DNA from: Mucilaginibacter achroorhodeus
Lineage (GTDB): Bacteria; Bacteroidota; Bacteroidia; Sphingobacteriales; Sphingobacteriaceae
Assembly: GCF_007846095.1 (NCBI RefSeq)
Contig: NZ_VOEI01000001.1
Coordinates: forward strand, 62,001 to 126,000
DNA length: 64,000 nucleotides
Direction of reading: 5' to 3'
A program made the position numbers and the translations under genes. Below are positions 54,170 to 63,241 of the stretch, one piece after another. Every line of letters begins with the position of its first letter. Position 1 is the stretch's first letter. The notes under the pieces were generated by a model. That model was not told where the DNA came from. It saw nothing but the letters and a program-made list of their open reading frames with translations, and did not search any database.

Positions 54170-54805
54170 TTCTTTAGGGGTAGCTCCTATGGAGCAAAAA
54201 TTCACTTCGGTATTTCTCTACAAAGCGGTAGCCTCTAACGAGGCATTCACGAAACGCTATATTGATTTGAATATAAAAGTTACCAACCCATAGGAACAAC
54301 AGCTTTGTAATTTCTACAAAAGGATAATCAATAACGAGGCAACCCGGAAATTTTATATTGATTTGAAAAGACGAAAGTCCCCATCCCTTAGGAACAACCG
54401 CTTTATGATTTTCTACAAAAGGGTATTCAATAACGAGACAACCCTGAAATTCTACATTGACTTGAAAAAGACGAAAGTCCCTGTCCCATAGGGACTACCG
54501 CTTTGTAGAATCATAAGTAAAATATTTTTTTGTCCCGTAGGGACTACCCAACGATGGCTATGCCTTAACTTTCAACTTACTCACCCTGTAAATAAACACA
54601 AACATCAGCGACGTGGCTGAAAAAGACAAAGTCCCTGTCCCATAGTGATAACCGCTTTGTAATTTTCTACAAAAGGGTAATCAATAACGAGACAACCCTG
54701 AAATTCTAAATTTTGAAAAAGACAGTCCCTATCCCATAGGGACAACGGCTTTGTTGCTACAAACAACCAAGCTTTTTTTGTCCCGTAGGGACTATCCAAC
54801 AGCTG
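54170..54805. repeat. Array of ~95-bp palindromic repeats beside the RAYT-like gene
   Basis: Between the transposase and the CREST gene lie about four ~95-bp units (starting near 54177, 54272, 54366 and 54620) plus two partial copies near 54467 and 54715. Each has a short inverted motif (forms of GTCCCATAGGGAC or CCATAGGAAC), a CTTTGTA...CTACAAAAGG segment and an AATAACGAGRCAACCCTGAAATT core. A second recurring piece is TTTTTGTCCCGTAGGGACTA. The array is imperfect, and no unique spacers exist between units. Confidence 0.8.
54558..54617 (-). pseudogene. Duplicated diverged 3' end of the CREST-type gene
   Basis: The last 20 codons of the downstream gene (54806-54865) recur here at about 86-87% identity. 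Reading the minus strand gives [13 protein letters not shown] followed by KVKA and a stop. Of six changed codons, four are synonymous (ACA/ACG, TCA/TCG, CTT/CTG, TAT/TAC). This suggests that the fragment came from another functional allele rather than decaying after duplication. Confidence 0.65.
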
Positions 54806-55480
54806 CTATGGCTTAACGAGCAACTTACTCACCCTATAAATAAACACAAACATAAGTGATGTGGCTATTGCCCCAAACGTATGCCACAAAAAGTGGGTAC
54901 CAATGCTTAACGAGGTGTATTTGTCATACACTCTGAAACCTATTGCGAAACCAAATGATATGAGCGCGGCAAAAACCAGCCAACTGTTTTGCCAGCGCGT
55001 TTTCCAAAGCAACAACATCAGTGGTAAAACTATCATGAGCACCATAATGGTGTAGTTTAGGCTGATCGTTAACTGAATATCGTATTTTGGTAAAAACCGC
55101 CTGATACCGAAGGTTAGCCCAAGAAAAACCACGAGTGCTATTATGCCTATATAATTTTTCCCGCTGAATTTTATCCAAAAATATACGCTTGAGATAAGAC
55201 ACAGTATGGCAATCGGTAGCCAATCCATCATAATGAAAACCGGCCAGCGCCGCAAGCCATGGTAGGTGGTACTTCCAATGCAGCCAATGAGAAGTAACCA
55301 GGTAGCCACACTTAAAAAAGCATATCGCCTGTCAAATCCTTTCAATTTTATCAACCAATAAATACCCGGTATTAAAAACAGGGCTGACGATACCATGTTA
55401 AAAGGTTCCGGGAAAAAGTGGTGGAGATCGGTCTCGGTATATATCAATCCTCCATCCGGCGGGTGTATTTGCATGGGCAT
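54806..55480 (-). CDS. CREST-superfamily membrane hydrolase (ceramidase-like)
   Basis: A 224-residue membrane protein with about seven hydrophobic helices. The CREST zinc-hydrolase pattern is seen: S70 and H74 in STTYHGL, D86 in MMDWLP, and H196-x3-H200 in [10 protein letters not shown]. Alkaline ceramidases, PAQR receptors and related enzymes share it. Bacteroidota make sphingolipids, so ceramide hydrolysis is plausible but unproven. A second copy of its 3' end is found 248 bp away inside the repeat array. Confidence 0.75.
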   Translation of the reverse strand: MPMQIHPPDGGLIYTETDLHHFFPEPFNMVSSALFLIPGIYWLIKLKGFDRRYAFLSVATWLLLIGCIGSTTYHGLRRWPVFIMMDWLPIAILCLISSVYFWIKFSGKNYIGIIALVVFLGLTFGIRRFLPKYDIQLTISLNYTIMVLMIVLPLMLLLWKTRWQNSWLVFAALISFGFAIGFRVYDKYTSLSIGTHFLWHTFGAIATSLMFVFIYRVSKLLVKP

Positions 55481-55578
55481 TTTACAACTGTTATGGTTAT
55501 CAATTTAACGTCATAAAGTACAAACTGTTCGGCGATAAAATATTAATAACCGTACTTTTACATTCCAGTAATAAGGCA

Positions 55579-56376
55579 ATGACAGAACAAAATCAACGCA
55601 TTTCAGCATTAAAGCAACAGATAGCGCCGCTACGCCAGCAATTGATCAATCACCCGTTGTATGACCACATTAACACGCTTGATGAATTGCATCTTTTTAT
55701 GCAGCACCACGTTTTTGCGGTTTGGGATTTTATGTCGTTGTTAAAAGTTCTGCAACGTAACCTTACCTGCACTACCCTGCCCTGGATGCCGGTTGGTAAC
55801 GCCAATACACGTTACCTCATCAACGAAATTGTCACCGGCGAAGAAAGCGATGTTGACCAGCACGGCAACCGTACCAGCCATTTTGAGCTGTACCTGAATG
55901 CCATGCAGCAAGCCGGCTCAAATGCAGCTGGCATCGTATCGTTGTTTAAGGAATTAAGCATGCAGGCCGATATTAAAAAAGCGTTGAAAAGTGCTGATAT
56001 GCCGGAAGCTGCGCGAATGTTTATTGAACATACTTTTGACGTGGTAAACAATGCCCAAAGTTATTTACAGGCTGCCGTATTTACTTTCGGCAGGGAAGAC
56101 CTGATCCCGGGTATATTCACCAGCATTGTAAAAAAGCTGAATAGTGAAACCGCAGGCAAGCTTGATATTTTTGTGTACTACCTGGAGCGCCACATTGAGG
56201 TTGACGGCGACCATCACTCTAACCTTGCCTATGAAATGACCGCCGAACTTTGCGGTACCGACGACACCAAATGGCAGGAAGCAACCATTGCTGTTGAGCA
56301 GGCCCTGCAAGCCCGCATTAACCTTTGGAATGGCATACTGGAAGGTATAAAAGCCAGTGTTGTGGAAACTATCTAA
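55579..56376 (+). CDS. DUF3050 family protein (heme oxygenase-like fold)
   Basis: A 265-residue cytosolic protein matching DUF3050. Family features are [62 protein letters not shown] and the C-terminal [23 protein letters not shown]. The fold is a predicted heme-oxygenase-like di-metal or amine-oxidase helical bundle with conserved His and Glu. The function is unknown. Confidence 0.88.
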   Translation: MTEQNQRISALKQQIAPLRQQLINHPLYDHINTLDELHLFMQHHVFAVWDFMSLLKVLQRNLTCTTLPWMPVGNANTRYLINEIVTGEESDVDQHGNRTSHFELYLNAMQQAGSNAAGIVSLFKELSMQADIKKALKSADMPEAARMFIEHTFDVVNNAQSYLQAAVFTFGREDLIPGIFTSIVKKLNSETAGKLDIFVYYLERHIEVDGDHHSNLAYEMTAELCGTDDTKWQEATIAVEQALQARINLWNGILEGIKASVVETI

Positions 56377-56741
56377 ACTAAAAGAATAATCTTAACCCTA
56401 TTTCTTTTCTCCACTCCGTCAGCAAAAAAGCTTCGGGCGAAATCGGGCAGAAAGATGGTGGCCTGTGCGCGGTAAGGGCATAGCAATACTTGCCTGAAGC
56501 TATGGCTATGTGCGAACGAAGTGGCGGGAAGATTTTGCAGCCCGTGGTTCTGCCCGATTTGCGCGGGAGAGGCTGTGAGCGCAAAGAAGCATCTTTGCTG
56601 ACTTGATCTTTTGCTTCTTTTGTATCAAGACAAAAGAAGTAGCCTCTGCGGCGATGAGCAGACTGACATTAATTTACAGCACAATCTTAGCGTGTGAGAT
56701 GCCGAAATAAATTCGGCATGACGATTTCCGCCCCTTCTTTC
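56377..56741. repeat. Gene-free region holding inverted intergenic repeats
   Basis: No gene is seen in 365 bp. A 13-bp perfect inverted repeat (56440-56452 with 56548-56560; AAATCGGGCAGAA and its complement) encloses about 95 bp. A second hairpin ATGCCGAA-N5-TTCGGCAT lies at 56699-56719, just 22 bp before the aminotransferase stop, and may terminate it. An ACAAAAGAAG/CTTCTTTTGT pair lies near 56610-56640. Confidence 0.55.
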
Positions 56742-57575
56742 TTACAACTTATTCAATTCATCAATCAGCGCTTTACTGATGCGGTTAAAATAGCGTTTAA
56801 CGCCGTAGCCCATTACCCATTGTATCCCTTTGGTTGCATTGGTTAGGAAAACTTCGTCAGCCTCGTTCAATATCTCTGCATTGATCTGTGCTTCCATTAC
56901 CGGGATGTTATTGTCCCGCGCAAGTTGTATCACTACCCGGCGCATTACGCCCTCAACGCAGCCTTCGCTTAAAGCGGGTGTGTATAAGTGGCTTTGATAC
57001 CATACAAATATGTTTGAGCTGCCAGCCTCGCATAAATTGCTACTATCGTTAAGCAGAAAAATATCATCCAAACGGTTCTGTTGTTTAAATAGCCCGGCCA
57101 TTACGTAGAGCAGCGAATTACATGTTTTGATGTTAGACAAGTAGTTAAAAGGCTTCTTCAACTCGCTGTAAACATCCATTATCAGGCCTTTATCGTTTAA
57201 GTAATAGCGTGGCTCATCCAGAGGTTGGATCTCCAGGCAATAGGCCATTTTGTTTTGCGATGGCGTATACAAGCCTTCAGCATCACGGAAAACTGTTAAA
57301 CGTGCACGACCATGTTTTATCTTATTACGGCGCGCGAGCTCATGTACTTTCTCTTTCAAGAACCAGGTGTCCGCTTGCGAATAGCCATCTATTTTTAGGG
57401 CCTTCATGCCCTTTTGTAAACGATCTGCATGCAGCTCAGGGAAGTTGAGCTTACCCTTCATGACACGCATACTTTCGAAAAGACCGTCGCCGTATCTAAA
57501 AGAGCGGTTAGCAACTGTAAACAACTTACTGTCCTCGGGTATCAATTCTCCGTTAAAATTTATCAAAACCGGCAT
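56742..57575 (-). CDS. Class IV aminotransferase (PabC/BCAT-like)
   Basis: About 277 residues from the ATG at 57575 (MPVLINFNGE); the upstream frame begins with TTG. It is a PLP enzyme with the catalytic lysine in YLSNIKTCNSL (about K150) and the conserved LCEAGSSNIFVW and LTNATKGIQWV regions. SFRYGDGLFESMRV is the family opening. It may act as aminodeoxychorismate lyase, D-amino acid or branched-chain aminotransferase; sequence alone does not separate these. Confidence 0.88.
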   Translation of the reverse strand: MPVLINFNGELIPEDSKLFTVANRSFRYGDGLFESMRVMKGKLNFPELHADRLQKGMKALKIDGYSQADTWFLKEKVHELARRNKIKHGRARLTVFRDAEGLYTPSQNKMAYCLEIQPLDEPRYYLNDKGLIMDVYSELKKPFNYLSNIKTCNSLLYVMAGLFKQQNRLDDIFLLNDSSNLCEAGSSNIFVWYQSHLYTPALSEGCVEGVMRRVVIQLARDNNIPVMEAQINAEILNEADEVFLTNATKGIQWVMGYGVKRYFNRISKALIDELNKL

Positions 57576-57707
57576 AGGTACTCGGGTTGCGGAATTAGAA
57601 CTGTTTGACAACTTTATTTATATGAACACTTTTTAACAGAAAAAATTACTTCTCGTGGGAATATTTGCTTTCAGAAACGGCTGATTTTATCTTTTGTTCG
57701 CACCGTG

Positions 57708-58745
57708 TTAAACTTCTTTTTCAGCACCTGCATATTTGCGCCATTTCTCCAGCACACCCTCAAAATCGGCAGGTAGGGGTGCTTCAAAATAGATGTTCGT
57801 TTTTTTCGACGGATGCACAAACCCAAGCGACTGCGCGTGCAATGCCTGCCTCGGCATTACCTCAAAACAGTTGTCTACAAACTGGCGGTATTTATTAAAC
57901 ACTGTTCCTTTCAGTATTTTGTCGCCGCCATACATGGCATCACTAAACAGCGGGTGGCCAATGTGTTTCATATGCGCACGGATCTGGTGGGTGCGGCCGG
58001 TTTCCAGTTTGCATTCTATCAGCGTAACATACCCCATACGCTCTAAAACCTTGTAATGCGTTACTGCCCATTTACCTTTCTCAGGATCATCATAGATAGA
58101 CATTACGCGCCTATCGTTAATGCTGCGGCCAATATAACCGGTTACTGTGCCGTCTTCGGCAATGTCGCCCCATACCAGCGCCAGGTAGCGGCGGTTGATG
58201 GTATGGTCAAAAAACTGCTTGGCCAGGTAGTTCATACTGCGCTCGTTCTTGCTGATGAGCAGCAAGCCGCTGGTATCTTTATCAATGCGGTGTACCAGCC
58301 CGGGGCGGCCATCATTACCCGGTAAAGTAGGCAGTTGCTGAAAGTGGTAGACCAAACCGTTTACCAACGTACCGGTGTAGTTGTTATACCCAGGATGCAC
58401 CACTAACCCGGCAGGTTTATTTACAACCAGTACATCGTCATCCTCGTAAATAATATCTAAAGGAATATTCTCCGGATAAACTTCCGTATCGCGGGGCGGA
58501 TGTGGTAATACCACGGAAATTATATCGCCGGGTTTTACCTTATAGCTGGCTTTGATTGGTTTATCATTAACCAACACGTTATCAGCCTCAATAGCGGTTT
58601 GTATACGGTTGCGCGATGCATTTTCAACACGGTGCATCAAAAATTTATCAATACGCAGTAACGATTGCCCTTTATCAACCACAATACGCAGGTGTTCGTA
58701 CAGGTCCTGCTCCTCACTATCAATAATCAGGTTATCGTCCGTCAT
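57708..58745 (-). CDS. rluD: RluA-family 23S rRNA pseudouridine synthase (RluD-like)
   Basis: A 345-residue pseudouridine synthase with an N-terminal S4 domain (about 28-80, LLRIDKFLMHRVENASRNRIQ) and a catalytic domain. D155 in VHRIDKDTSGLLLISK is the catalytic aspartate. Later motifs are TGRTHQIRAHMKHIGHPLFSD and RQALHAQSLGF. It most resembles RluD, which modifies 23S rRNA helix 69. It is divergent from the deaminase gene. Confidence 0.9.
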   Translation of the reverse strand: MTDDNLIIDSEEQDLYEHLRIVVDKGQSLLRIDKFLMHRVENASRNRIQTAIEADNVLVNDKPIKASYKVKPGDIISVVLPHPPRDTEVYPENIPLDIIYEDDDVLVVNKPAGLVVHPGYNNYTGTLVNGLVYHFQQLPTLPGNDGRPGLVHRIDKDTSGLLLISKNERSMNYLAKQFFDHTINRRYLALVWGDIAEDGTVTGYIGRSINDRRVMSIYDDPEKGKWAVTHYKVLERMGYVTLIECKLETGRTHQIRAHMKHIGHPLFSDAMYGGDKILKGTVFNKYRQFVDNCFEVMPRQALHAQSLGFVHPSKKTNIYFEAPLPADFEGVLEKWRKYAGAEKEV

Positions 58746-58778
58746 GCGGCAAAAGTAAGGTAAATCAGGATAACTTTA

Positions 58779-58786
58779 TAAGTTTG
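58779..58786 (+). promoter_or_regulatory. Candidate -7 element TAAGTTTG upstream of the ACC deaminase-like gene
   Basis: TAAGTTTG matches TAnnTTTG and ends only 4 bp before the start codon at 58791, so the transcript would be leaderless or nearly so. Confidence 0.35.
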
Positions 58787-58790
58787 CAGT

Positions 58791-59684
58791 ATGGATATCA
58801 GCCTGGATATATATAGCCCCGTGCAGCCACTGCATAACCAGCTTTTTGCGGATAAGGGGCTGCAGGTTTATATCAAACGGGATGATCTGATACACCCAAT
58901 CATATCCGGCAATAAGTGGCGCAAGCTTAAATACACCCTACAAGAGGCGAACAGGCAGTGTAAAAGCCATCTGGTCACATTTGGCGGGGCTTATTCGAAC
59001 CATTTAATGGCTACGGCAACCGCCGCCGCTAAGTTTGGCTTTAAAGCCACGGGCTTTGTAAGAGGTGAAGAAGTGAGTAACGATACTCTTTTTATGTGCC
59101 GCCTGCACGGCATGGAACTCATTTTTACTGATAGAGACAGCTACCGCGGTAAGCAGGCTTTGTTTGGTAAACATTTTATGGATGATCTCGATGCTTTCTT
59201 CATAGATGAAGGTGGAGCCTCAACAGAAGGTGCCCAGGGCGTTGCCGAACTGATAGACGAGTTACCTGAAACCTACCACCATATTTTTTGCGCCTGCGGT
59301 ACAGGAACAACCGCAGCAGGCATTATAAATGGCTTAACCACTCATAGGCTGCCAACAATTTTCAATGGCGTACCGGCCTTAAAAGGCGGCGATTTCTTAA
59401 AAGAAGATATCGACAGGATGCTAACCTCTTTTGCTGATTACCTCATGCATACCGATTACCATTTTGGCGGCTACGGCAAAACCACGCCGGAACTGATCGA
59501 ATTCATCAAAAAATTTATTGCAGAGACCGGCATCCTGATAGACCCTGTGTACACAGGCAAAATGCTTTACGCTTTATATGATCTGGCATCTAAAGACTAC
59601 TTTTCTCCGGGCAGCAAAATATTGACTATCCACACCGGTGGTGTTTGGGGTTTGCTGGGGATGAAGGAGAAGTTTGGGTTTTAA
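58791..59684 (+). CDS. 1-aminocyclopropane-1-carboxylate deaminase / D-cysteine desulfhydrase family PLP enzyme
   Basis: A 297-residue PLP enzyme of fold type II. The catalytic lysine is in PIISGNKWRKLKY (K42), with TFGGAYSNHLMATA, CACGTGTTAAGI and TIHTGGVWGLLG for PLP phosphate binding. Members deaminate ACC or break down D-cysteine; the choice depends on residues that cannot be judged safely here. No neighbour supports one role. Confidence 0.88.
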   Translation: MDISLDIYSPVQPLHNQLFADKGLQVYIKRDDLIHPIISGNKWRKLKYTLQEANRQCKSHLVTFGGAYSNHLMATATAAAKFGFKATGFVRGEEVSNDTLFMCRLHGMELIFTDRDSYRGKQALFGKHFMDDLDAFFIDEGGASTEGAQGVAELIDELPETYHHIFCACGTGTTAAGIINGLTTHRLPTIFNGVPALKGGDFLKEDIDRMLTSFADYLMHTDYHFGGYGKTTPELIEFIKKFIAETGILIDPVYTGKMLYALYDLASKDYFSPGSKILTIHTGGVWGLLGMKEKFGF

Positions 59685-59737
59685 AGATTAAAAACTCCCT
59701 CCTTTTGGAGGCAATTGCGCAGGCTGTAATATTTTTT

Positions 59738-60277
59738 TTAATACTTCAGCTTGATCTTCCTTGCTAAACGGTACATCACCCATAGCGGAGTAACATAAAA
59801 CAGCTTACTATCATCGTTAAAAGATTGCTCTTTGCCTTCTATTTTGCCGCCTATGTACTGGCCCACTAACGATAACATCAAAACCCCTACGCTTATTAAG
59901 CCTAAAGGCGGACCACCGGCTTTTTCCCAAGTCTCAAACTGAATAATGAGATAGCTAAATCCAAACATCAGGAACAGCATCAGATACGATAGCATTGGCG
60001 ACTGCTTAAGGTAGTAATAAACCGCAACGGCGATAACAAAAGACGCCCAATTAAAGTAACCCTGGTACGCCTTTAAAAAGCCGATCTCAGGAAAAGGCAT
60101 TGCCCATGCCATACCCAATATCCCTAACACCATCAGCGGAACGCAAATATAATGCAGCAGCAGGTTGGTAGGGTTTTGATGACTGGCATCCAATCGGGCA
60201 AAAATGAGTTCAACGGGGCGCAGGTCTTCCTGCTTTGGTTTGGCGGGGGTAGAATATTTGTGGTGCTGTTTACCCAT
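59738..60277 (-). CDS. DUF962 / Mpo1-like membrane protein
   Basis: A 179-residue membrane protein with about four hydrophobic helices. SHQNPTNLLLHYICVPLMVLG is the family motif of DUF962/YGL010w, whose yeast member Mpo1 takes part in alpha-oxidation of 2-hydroxy fatty acids. GGKIEGKEQSFNDDSKLFYVTPLWVM ends it. That chemistry would suit a sphingolipid-making Bacteroidota, but this is an inference. Confidence 0.85.
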   Translation of the reverse strand: MGKQHHKYSTPAKPKQEDLRPVELIFARLDASHQNPTNLLLHYICVPLMVLGILGMAWAMPFPEIGFLKAYQGYFNWASFVIAVAVYYYLKQSPMLSYLMLFLMFGFSYLIIQFETWEKAGGPPLGLISVGVLMLSLVGQYIGGKIEGKEQSFNDDSKLFYVTPLWVMYRLARKIKLKY

Positions 60278-60290
60278 GTTTTAAAAACAA

Positions 60291-60320
60291 AAAAGCCCTC
60301 CCCGTTTACAGAGAGGGCTT
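60291..60320 (-). terminator. Terminator of rny
   Basis: An 8-bp stem (60293-60300 with 60313-60320) with a 12-nt loop and an A-rich left flank that gives a U tract on the minus strand, directly after the rny stop. Confidence 0.75.
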
Positions 60321-60337
60321 GTGCAAAGCTATTAAAA

Positions 60338-61903
60338 TTATTTTGCGAATGCCACTGAACGGGTCTCGCGGATAACGGTAACCTTTATCTGACCTGGGTA
60401 GGTCATTTCGGTTTGGATGCGGTTTGAAATATCAGCTGCCAATACTTCTGACTGTGCATCTGATATCTTCTCGCTCTCTACCACAACGCGCAGCTCGCGG
60501 CCTGCCTGTATAGCAAATGTTTTTTCTACACCAGGGTATGATAAAGCTAAGTCCTCAAGCTCCTTTAAGCGCTTGATGTAACTTTCTACCACCTCGCGGC
60601 GTGCACCCGGCCTTGCGCCTGAGATAGCGTCACAAACCTGAATGATAGGTGATAACATAGACGTCATCTCTACCTCATCATGGTGAGCACCAATGGCGTT
60701 GCAAACTTCAGGGTGTTCTTTATATTTTTCGGCCAACTGCATACCCAAAATTGCGTGAGGAAGTTCAGGATTGTCATCCGGCACTTTACCAATATCGTGT
60801 AACAAACCAGCGCGTTTTGCCAGTTTCACGTTAAGGCCTAATTCTGCCGCCATGGTAGCACAGAAGTTAGCCACCTCGCGCGAATGCTGCAACAGGTTTT
60901 GCCCGTATGATGAACGGTAACGCATACGGCCAACCATACGGATCAGCTCAGGGTGAAGGCCGTTAATACCTAAGTCGATAACAGTACGCTCGCCGATCTC
61001 TACAATTTCTTCTTCTATTTGCTTTTTGGTTTTGGCAACCACTTCCTCAATACGTGCCGGGTGGATACGTCCGTCCGTCACCAAACGGTGCATAGCCAAA
61101 CGGGCAATCTCGCGACGAACCGGATCAAAGCCCGAAAGGATAATAGCCTCAGGTGTATCGTCAACAATGATCTCAATACCGGTAGCAGCCTCAAGCGCAC
61201 GAATGTTTCTACCCTCGCGACCTATGATACGGCCTTTTATCTCATCATTCTCGATGTTGAAGATAGATACCGTATTCTCGATGGCGGCCTCCGTAGCTGT
61301 ACGCTGTATGGTTTGAATTACTATCTTTTTAGCCTCTTTATTAGCAGTAAGTTTAGCTTCGTCAACAATATCTTTAATCTGCGCCATTGCCTTGCTGCGC
61401 GCTTCCTCGCGCAGGTTATCAACCAATTGGTTTTTGGCATCTTCCGCGCTTAAACCTGCAATGGTTTCCAATTGAGCTACGTGCTGATTCTTAAGATGTT
61501 CAACCTCTTCCTGCTTCTTTACAACAATATCAGTTTGGGTTTCCAACTTTTTGCGAATACCATCCAACTCAGTCTCCTTACGATTAAGGTTTTCCAGTTT
61601 TTGGTTGTACGATTGTTCTTTTTGTTTGATGCCATTCTCGCGCTGGTTAAGCGTATTGTTTTTGGCATTCACTTCCTGTTCGTGCTCGGCTTTCAACTGC
61701 AGGAACTTCTCTTTTGCTTCTAACAAACGGTTCTTTTTCAAGATCTCCGCATTGTTCTCAGCATCCTTCAATATTTTCTTTACCTTATTTTGGGCTGCTA
61801 CTTCCTGGTCTTTAAACAATTTGCGCAGCAGGAAACGCCCTATGACGATCCCTGTGGGGACACCGCACAGCACCCCTATAATTACATATAATACACTGTT
61901 CAT
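60338..61903 (-). CDS. rny: Ribonuclease Y
   Basis: A 521-residue membrane-anchored endoribonuclease that starts mRNA decay. The N-terminal helix ([21 protein letters not shown]) anchors it, residues ~30-190 form a coiled coil, then come a KH domain ([37 protein letters not shown]) and an HD domain ([10 protein letters not shown] with the HD pair). The length is normal. It follows a likely 6S RNA and zapA, a gene order known in Bacteroidota. Confidence 0.96.
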   Translation of the reverse strand: MNSVLYVIIGVLCGVPTGIVIGRFLLRKLFKDQEVAAQNKVKKILKDAENNAEILKKNRLLEAKEKFLQLKAEHEQEVNAKNNTLNQRENGIKQKEQSYNQKLENLNRKETELDGIRKKLETQTDIVVKKQEEVEHLKNQHVAQLETIAGLSAEDAKNQLVDNLREEARSKAMAQIKDIVDEAKLTANKEAKKIVIQTIQRTATEAAIENTVSIFNIENDEIKGRIIGREGRNIRALEAATGIEIIVDDTPEAIILSGFDPVRREIARLAMHRLVTDGRIHPARIEEVVAKTKKQIEEEIVEIGERTVIDLGINGLHPELIRMVGRMRYRSSYGQNLLQHSREVANFCATMAAELGLNVKLAKRAGLLHDIGKVPDDNPELPHAILGMQLAEKYKEHPEVCNAIGAHHDEVEMTSMLSPIIQVCDAISGARPGARREVVESYIKRLKELEDLALSYPGVEKTFAIQAGRELRVVVESEKISDAQSEVLAADISNRIQTEMTYPGQIKVTVIRETRSVAFAK

Positions 61904-61924
61904 TCTTTTTTAAGGTTATAAAAT

Positions 61925-62097
61925 AAAAAAACCGCAACTAAACTTCTAAGTGTTCATGTATTGTTAAAACTTCTTGTCGGATGTGTCGGATCACGGGTTA
62001 CCGTTAAAATACACGATCAACGCATGCCTCCTTTTTGATCCGGAGATATTGAAGCGTTAAGTTTTTAATAGTGAAAACTTAAAATTTAACTGCGGTT
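61925..62097 (-). ncRNA. ssrS: Probable 6S RNA
   Basis: In the gap between zapA and rny, a closing stem of 13 bp with two G-U pairs joins 62085-62097 to 61930-61942. A run of six U follows on the minus strand (61930-61925). The enclosed ~170 nt include a large AU-rich unpaired region and a hairpin with GATCAA/TTGATC. The length, a long rod closed by end pairing, a 3' U run, and location next to zapA match 6S RNA, which inhibits RNA polymerase in stationary phase. The exact 5' end is not fixed; a TAcTTTTG-like element at 62132-62139 could be its promoter. Confidence 0.7.
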
Positions 62098-62146
62098 AAA
62101 TCTTAAAATGCTCGTATGCTAAGTCAAAAATCAAAAGTAAAAATTC

Positions 62147-62163
62147 AAAGCCTGCGTGGCTTT
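62147..62163 (-). terminator. Probable terminator of zapA
   Basis: A 6-bp stem (62147-62152 with 62158-62163) with a 5-nt loop and a U-rich tail on the minus strand, between zapA and the 6S RNA. Confidence 0.5.
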
Positions 62164-62202
62164 TGACTTTAAACTCTATACTCTTAACTTAAAAAAAGAA
62201 CG

Positions 62203-62496
62203 TTATTGTTTAGAAAAAAAGTTGTTTAGCAAATGATCTAACTGATAAACCTTTTCGGCAACCTCGGTATCTTCCGTGCTTACCTTTTTATCTGCTTTTA
62301 ACGATGATGTTGCGTAATGCAGCACACACATTGATAAAAGATCCTGTTTATCCCTTACCGCATAATTTTCCTGGTATTCTTTTATACGGTCGTTAATCAG
62401 CTTTGCTGCCCTTCTAATAATCTCTTCCTCTTCCATGTTTACCTTTAGCGGGTAAACTCTGTCAGCAATATTTATTTTTATTGAGATTTCTCCCAT
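62203..62496 (-). CDS. zapA: Cell division protein ZapA
   Basis: A 97-residue FtsZ-associated protein. The opening EISIKINIADRVYPLKVNMEEEEIIRRAAKLINDRI is the ZapA beta-strand/helix start, followed by a C-terminal coiled coil (AEKVYQLDHLLNNFFS). It bundles FtsZ filaments at the division ring. The upstream gene (62518) encodes a coiled-coil protein, 21 bp away, so the two are co-transcribed. Confidence 0.9.
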   Translation of the reverse strand: MGEISIKINIADRVYPLKVNMEEEEIIRRAAKLINDRIKEYQENYAVRDKQDLLSMCVLHYATSSLKADKKVSTEDTEVAEKVYQLDHLLNNFFSKQ

Positions 62497-62517
62497 TTGA
62501 GCTTTTCACTTTCTGTA

Positions 62518-62805
62518 TTACTTTTTAAGCAACACAATACACTTATCTATTTCCTGCACAAAGTCGTTAATTTTTTGCTTAATGTCAACACTTTTTTCAT
62601 TTGTTTCTGAAAACGACTTTGCCAACTTCAATACACGAAGCTTCTCCTCCAGTTCTTTGGTCTTGTTGGTACTGGCCTTAAGGGCAACATTCAACGCTTC
62701 GCTCTCCAGCTTAAGGAGATCATTCTCCTCCTGCAAGGCAGCGCAAAGCTCTATCAGCCTTTCAGTTTTTTCTACTACGTTACTTAGTTGGTCAGCTATG
62801 TTCAT
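62518..62805 (-). CDS. Coiled-coil protein, likely ZapA partner
   Basis: A 95-residue all-helical protein with long heptad-rich segments (NVVEKTERLIELCAALQEEN; KELEEKLRVLKLAK). No signal or catalytic motif is seen. Its place between pheT and zapA is typical in Bacteroidota, and its shape resembles ZapB, which bridges ZapA and the nucleoid. A division role is inferred. Confidence 0.7.
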   Translation of the reverse strand: MNIADQLSNVVEKTERLIELCAALQEENDLLKLESEALNVALKASTNKTKELEEKLRVLKLAKSFSETNEKSVDIKQKINDFVQEIDKCIVLLKK

Positions 62806-62806
62806 T

Positions 62807-62838
62807 AAAGATTAGAGATCAAAGATTAGAGATTAGTT
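62807..62838. repeat. Left inverted end of the four-helix-bundle cassette
   Basis: The 32-bp left arm matches the right arm (63242-63273) in inverted form at 26 of 32 positions, including a perfect 15-bp inner run. It begins one base after the start codon of the coiled-coil gene. Confidence 0.75.
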
Positions 62839-62844
62839 GCCTGG

Positions 62845-63222
62845 TTAATTTGCTTTTGATAATAATGATTGATTTCTCAAATATTTGATATAACCATTTA
62901 TCATCTTTATGCACTCCTCACAATCTTCTTTGTACTTATTAAACGTTTCTTCCTTAATATAATTTTCATCGAGCGCTATCACTAAATGGTCTATGGTTTC
63001 TATCGCTGAGCCACGGGCATTAAGCAAAAATTTAGATGAATCTGCAAAATGATACCTACCATGGCCCTCAGCGATATTATTACCTATCGACCTCGAAGAT
63101 CTAACAATCTGATCAGTCAATCTATATTTTTCTTCCGAGGGAAAAGACTTGGTTAATACTGAAACGTTATTCCTTAACATTCTCGATTTTTTCCAGACTT
63201 CAAGGTCGGTGAATGACTTCAT
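62845..63222 (-). CDS. Four-helix bundle protein (S23/intervening-sequence type)
   Basis: About 125 residues from the ATG at 63222 (MKSFTDLEVWKKSR); the upstream frame begins with TTG. It belongs to the 23S rRNA intervening-sequence or avd-like four-helix bundle family: FTDLEVWKKSRMLRNNV, LTDQIVRSSRSIGNNIAEGHGR and KFLLNARGSAIETIDHL are diagnostic. The function is unknown; in diversity-generating retroelements a relative, Avd, aids the reverse transcriptase. Here it sits alone inside inverted ends between pheT and the zap genes. Confidence 0.85.
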   Translation of the reverse strand: MKSFTDLEVWKKSRMLRNNVSVLTKSFPSEEKYRLTDQIVRSSRSIGNNIAEGHGRYHFADSSKFLLNARGSAIETIDHLVIALDENYIKEETFNKYKEDCEECIKMINGYIKYLRNQSLLSKAN

Positions 63223-63241
63223 AGCTATTAACAATTAAATT

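Noticed and set aside
54170-54805. CRISPR-like array
   Set aside because: Units are ~95 bp, imperfect and partly fused, with no unique spacers and no cas genes; the transposase next door explains them better.
62845-63222. Diversity-generating retroelement Avd gene
   Set aside because: No reverse transcriptase, template repeat or variable target gene lies nearby in the window.
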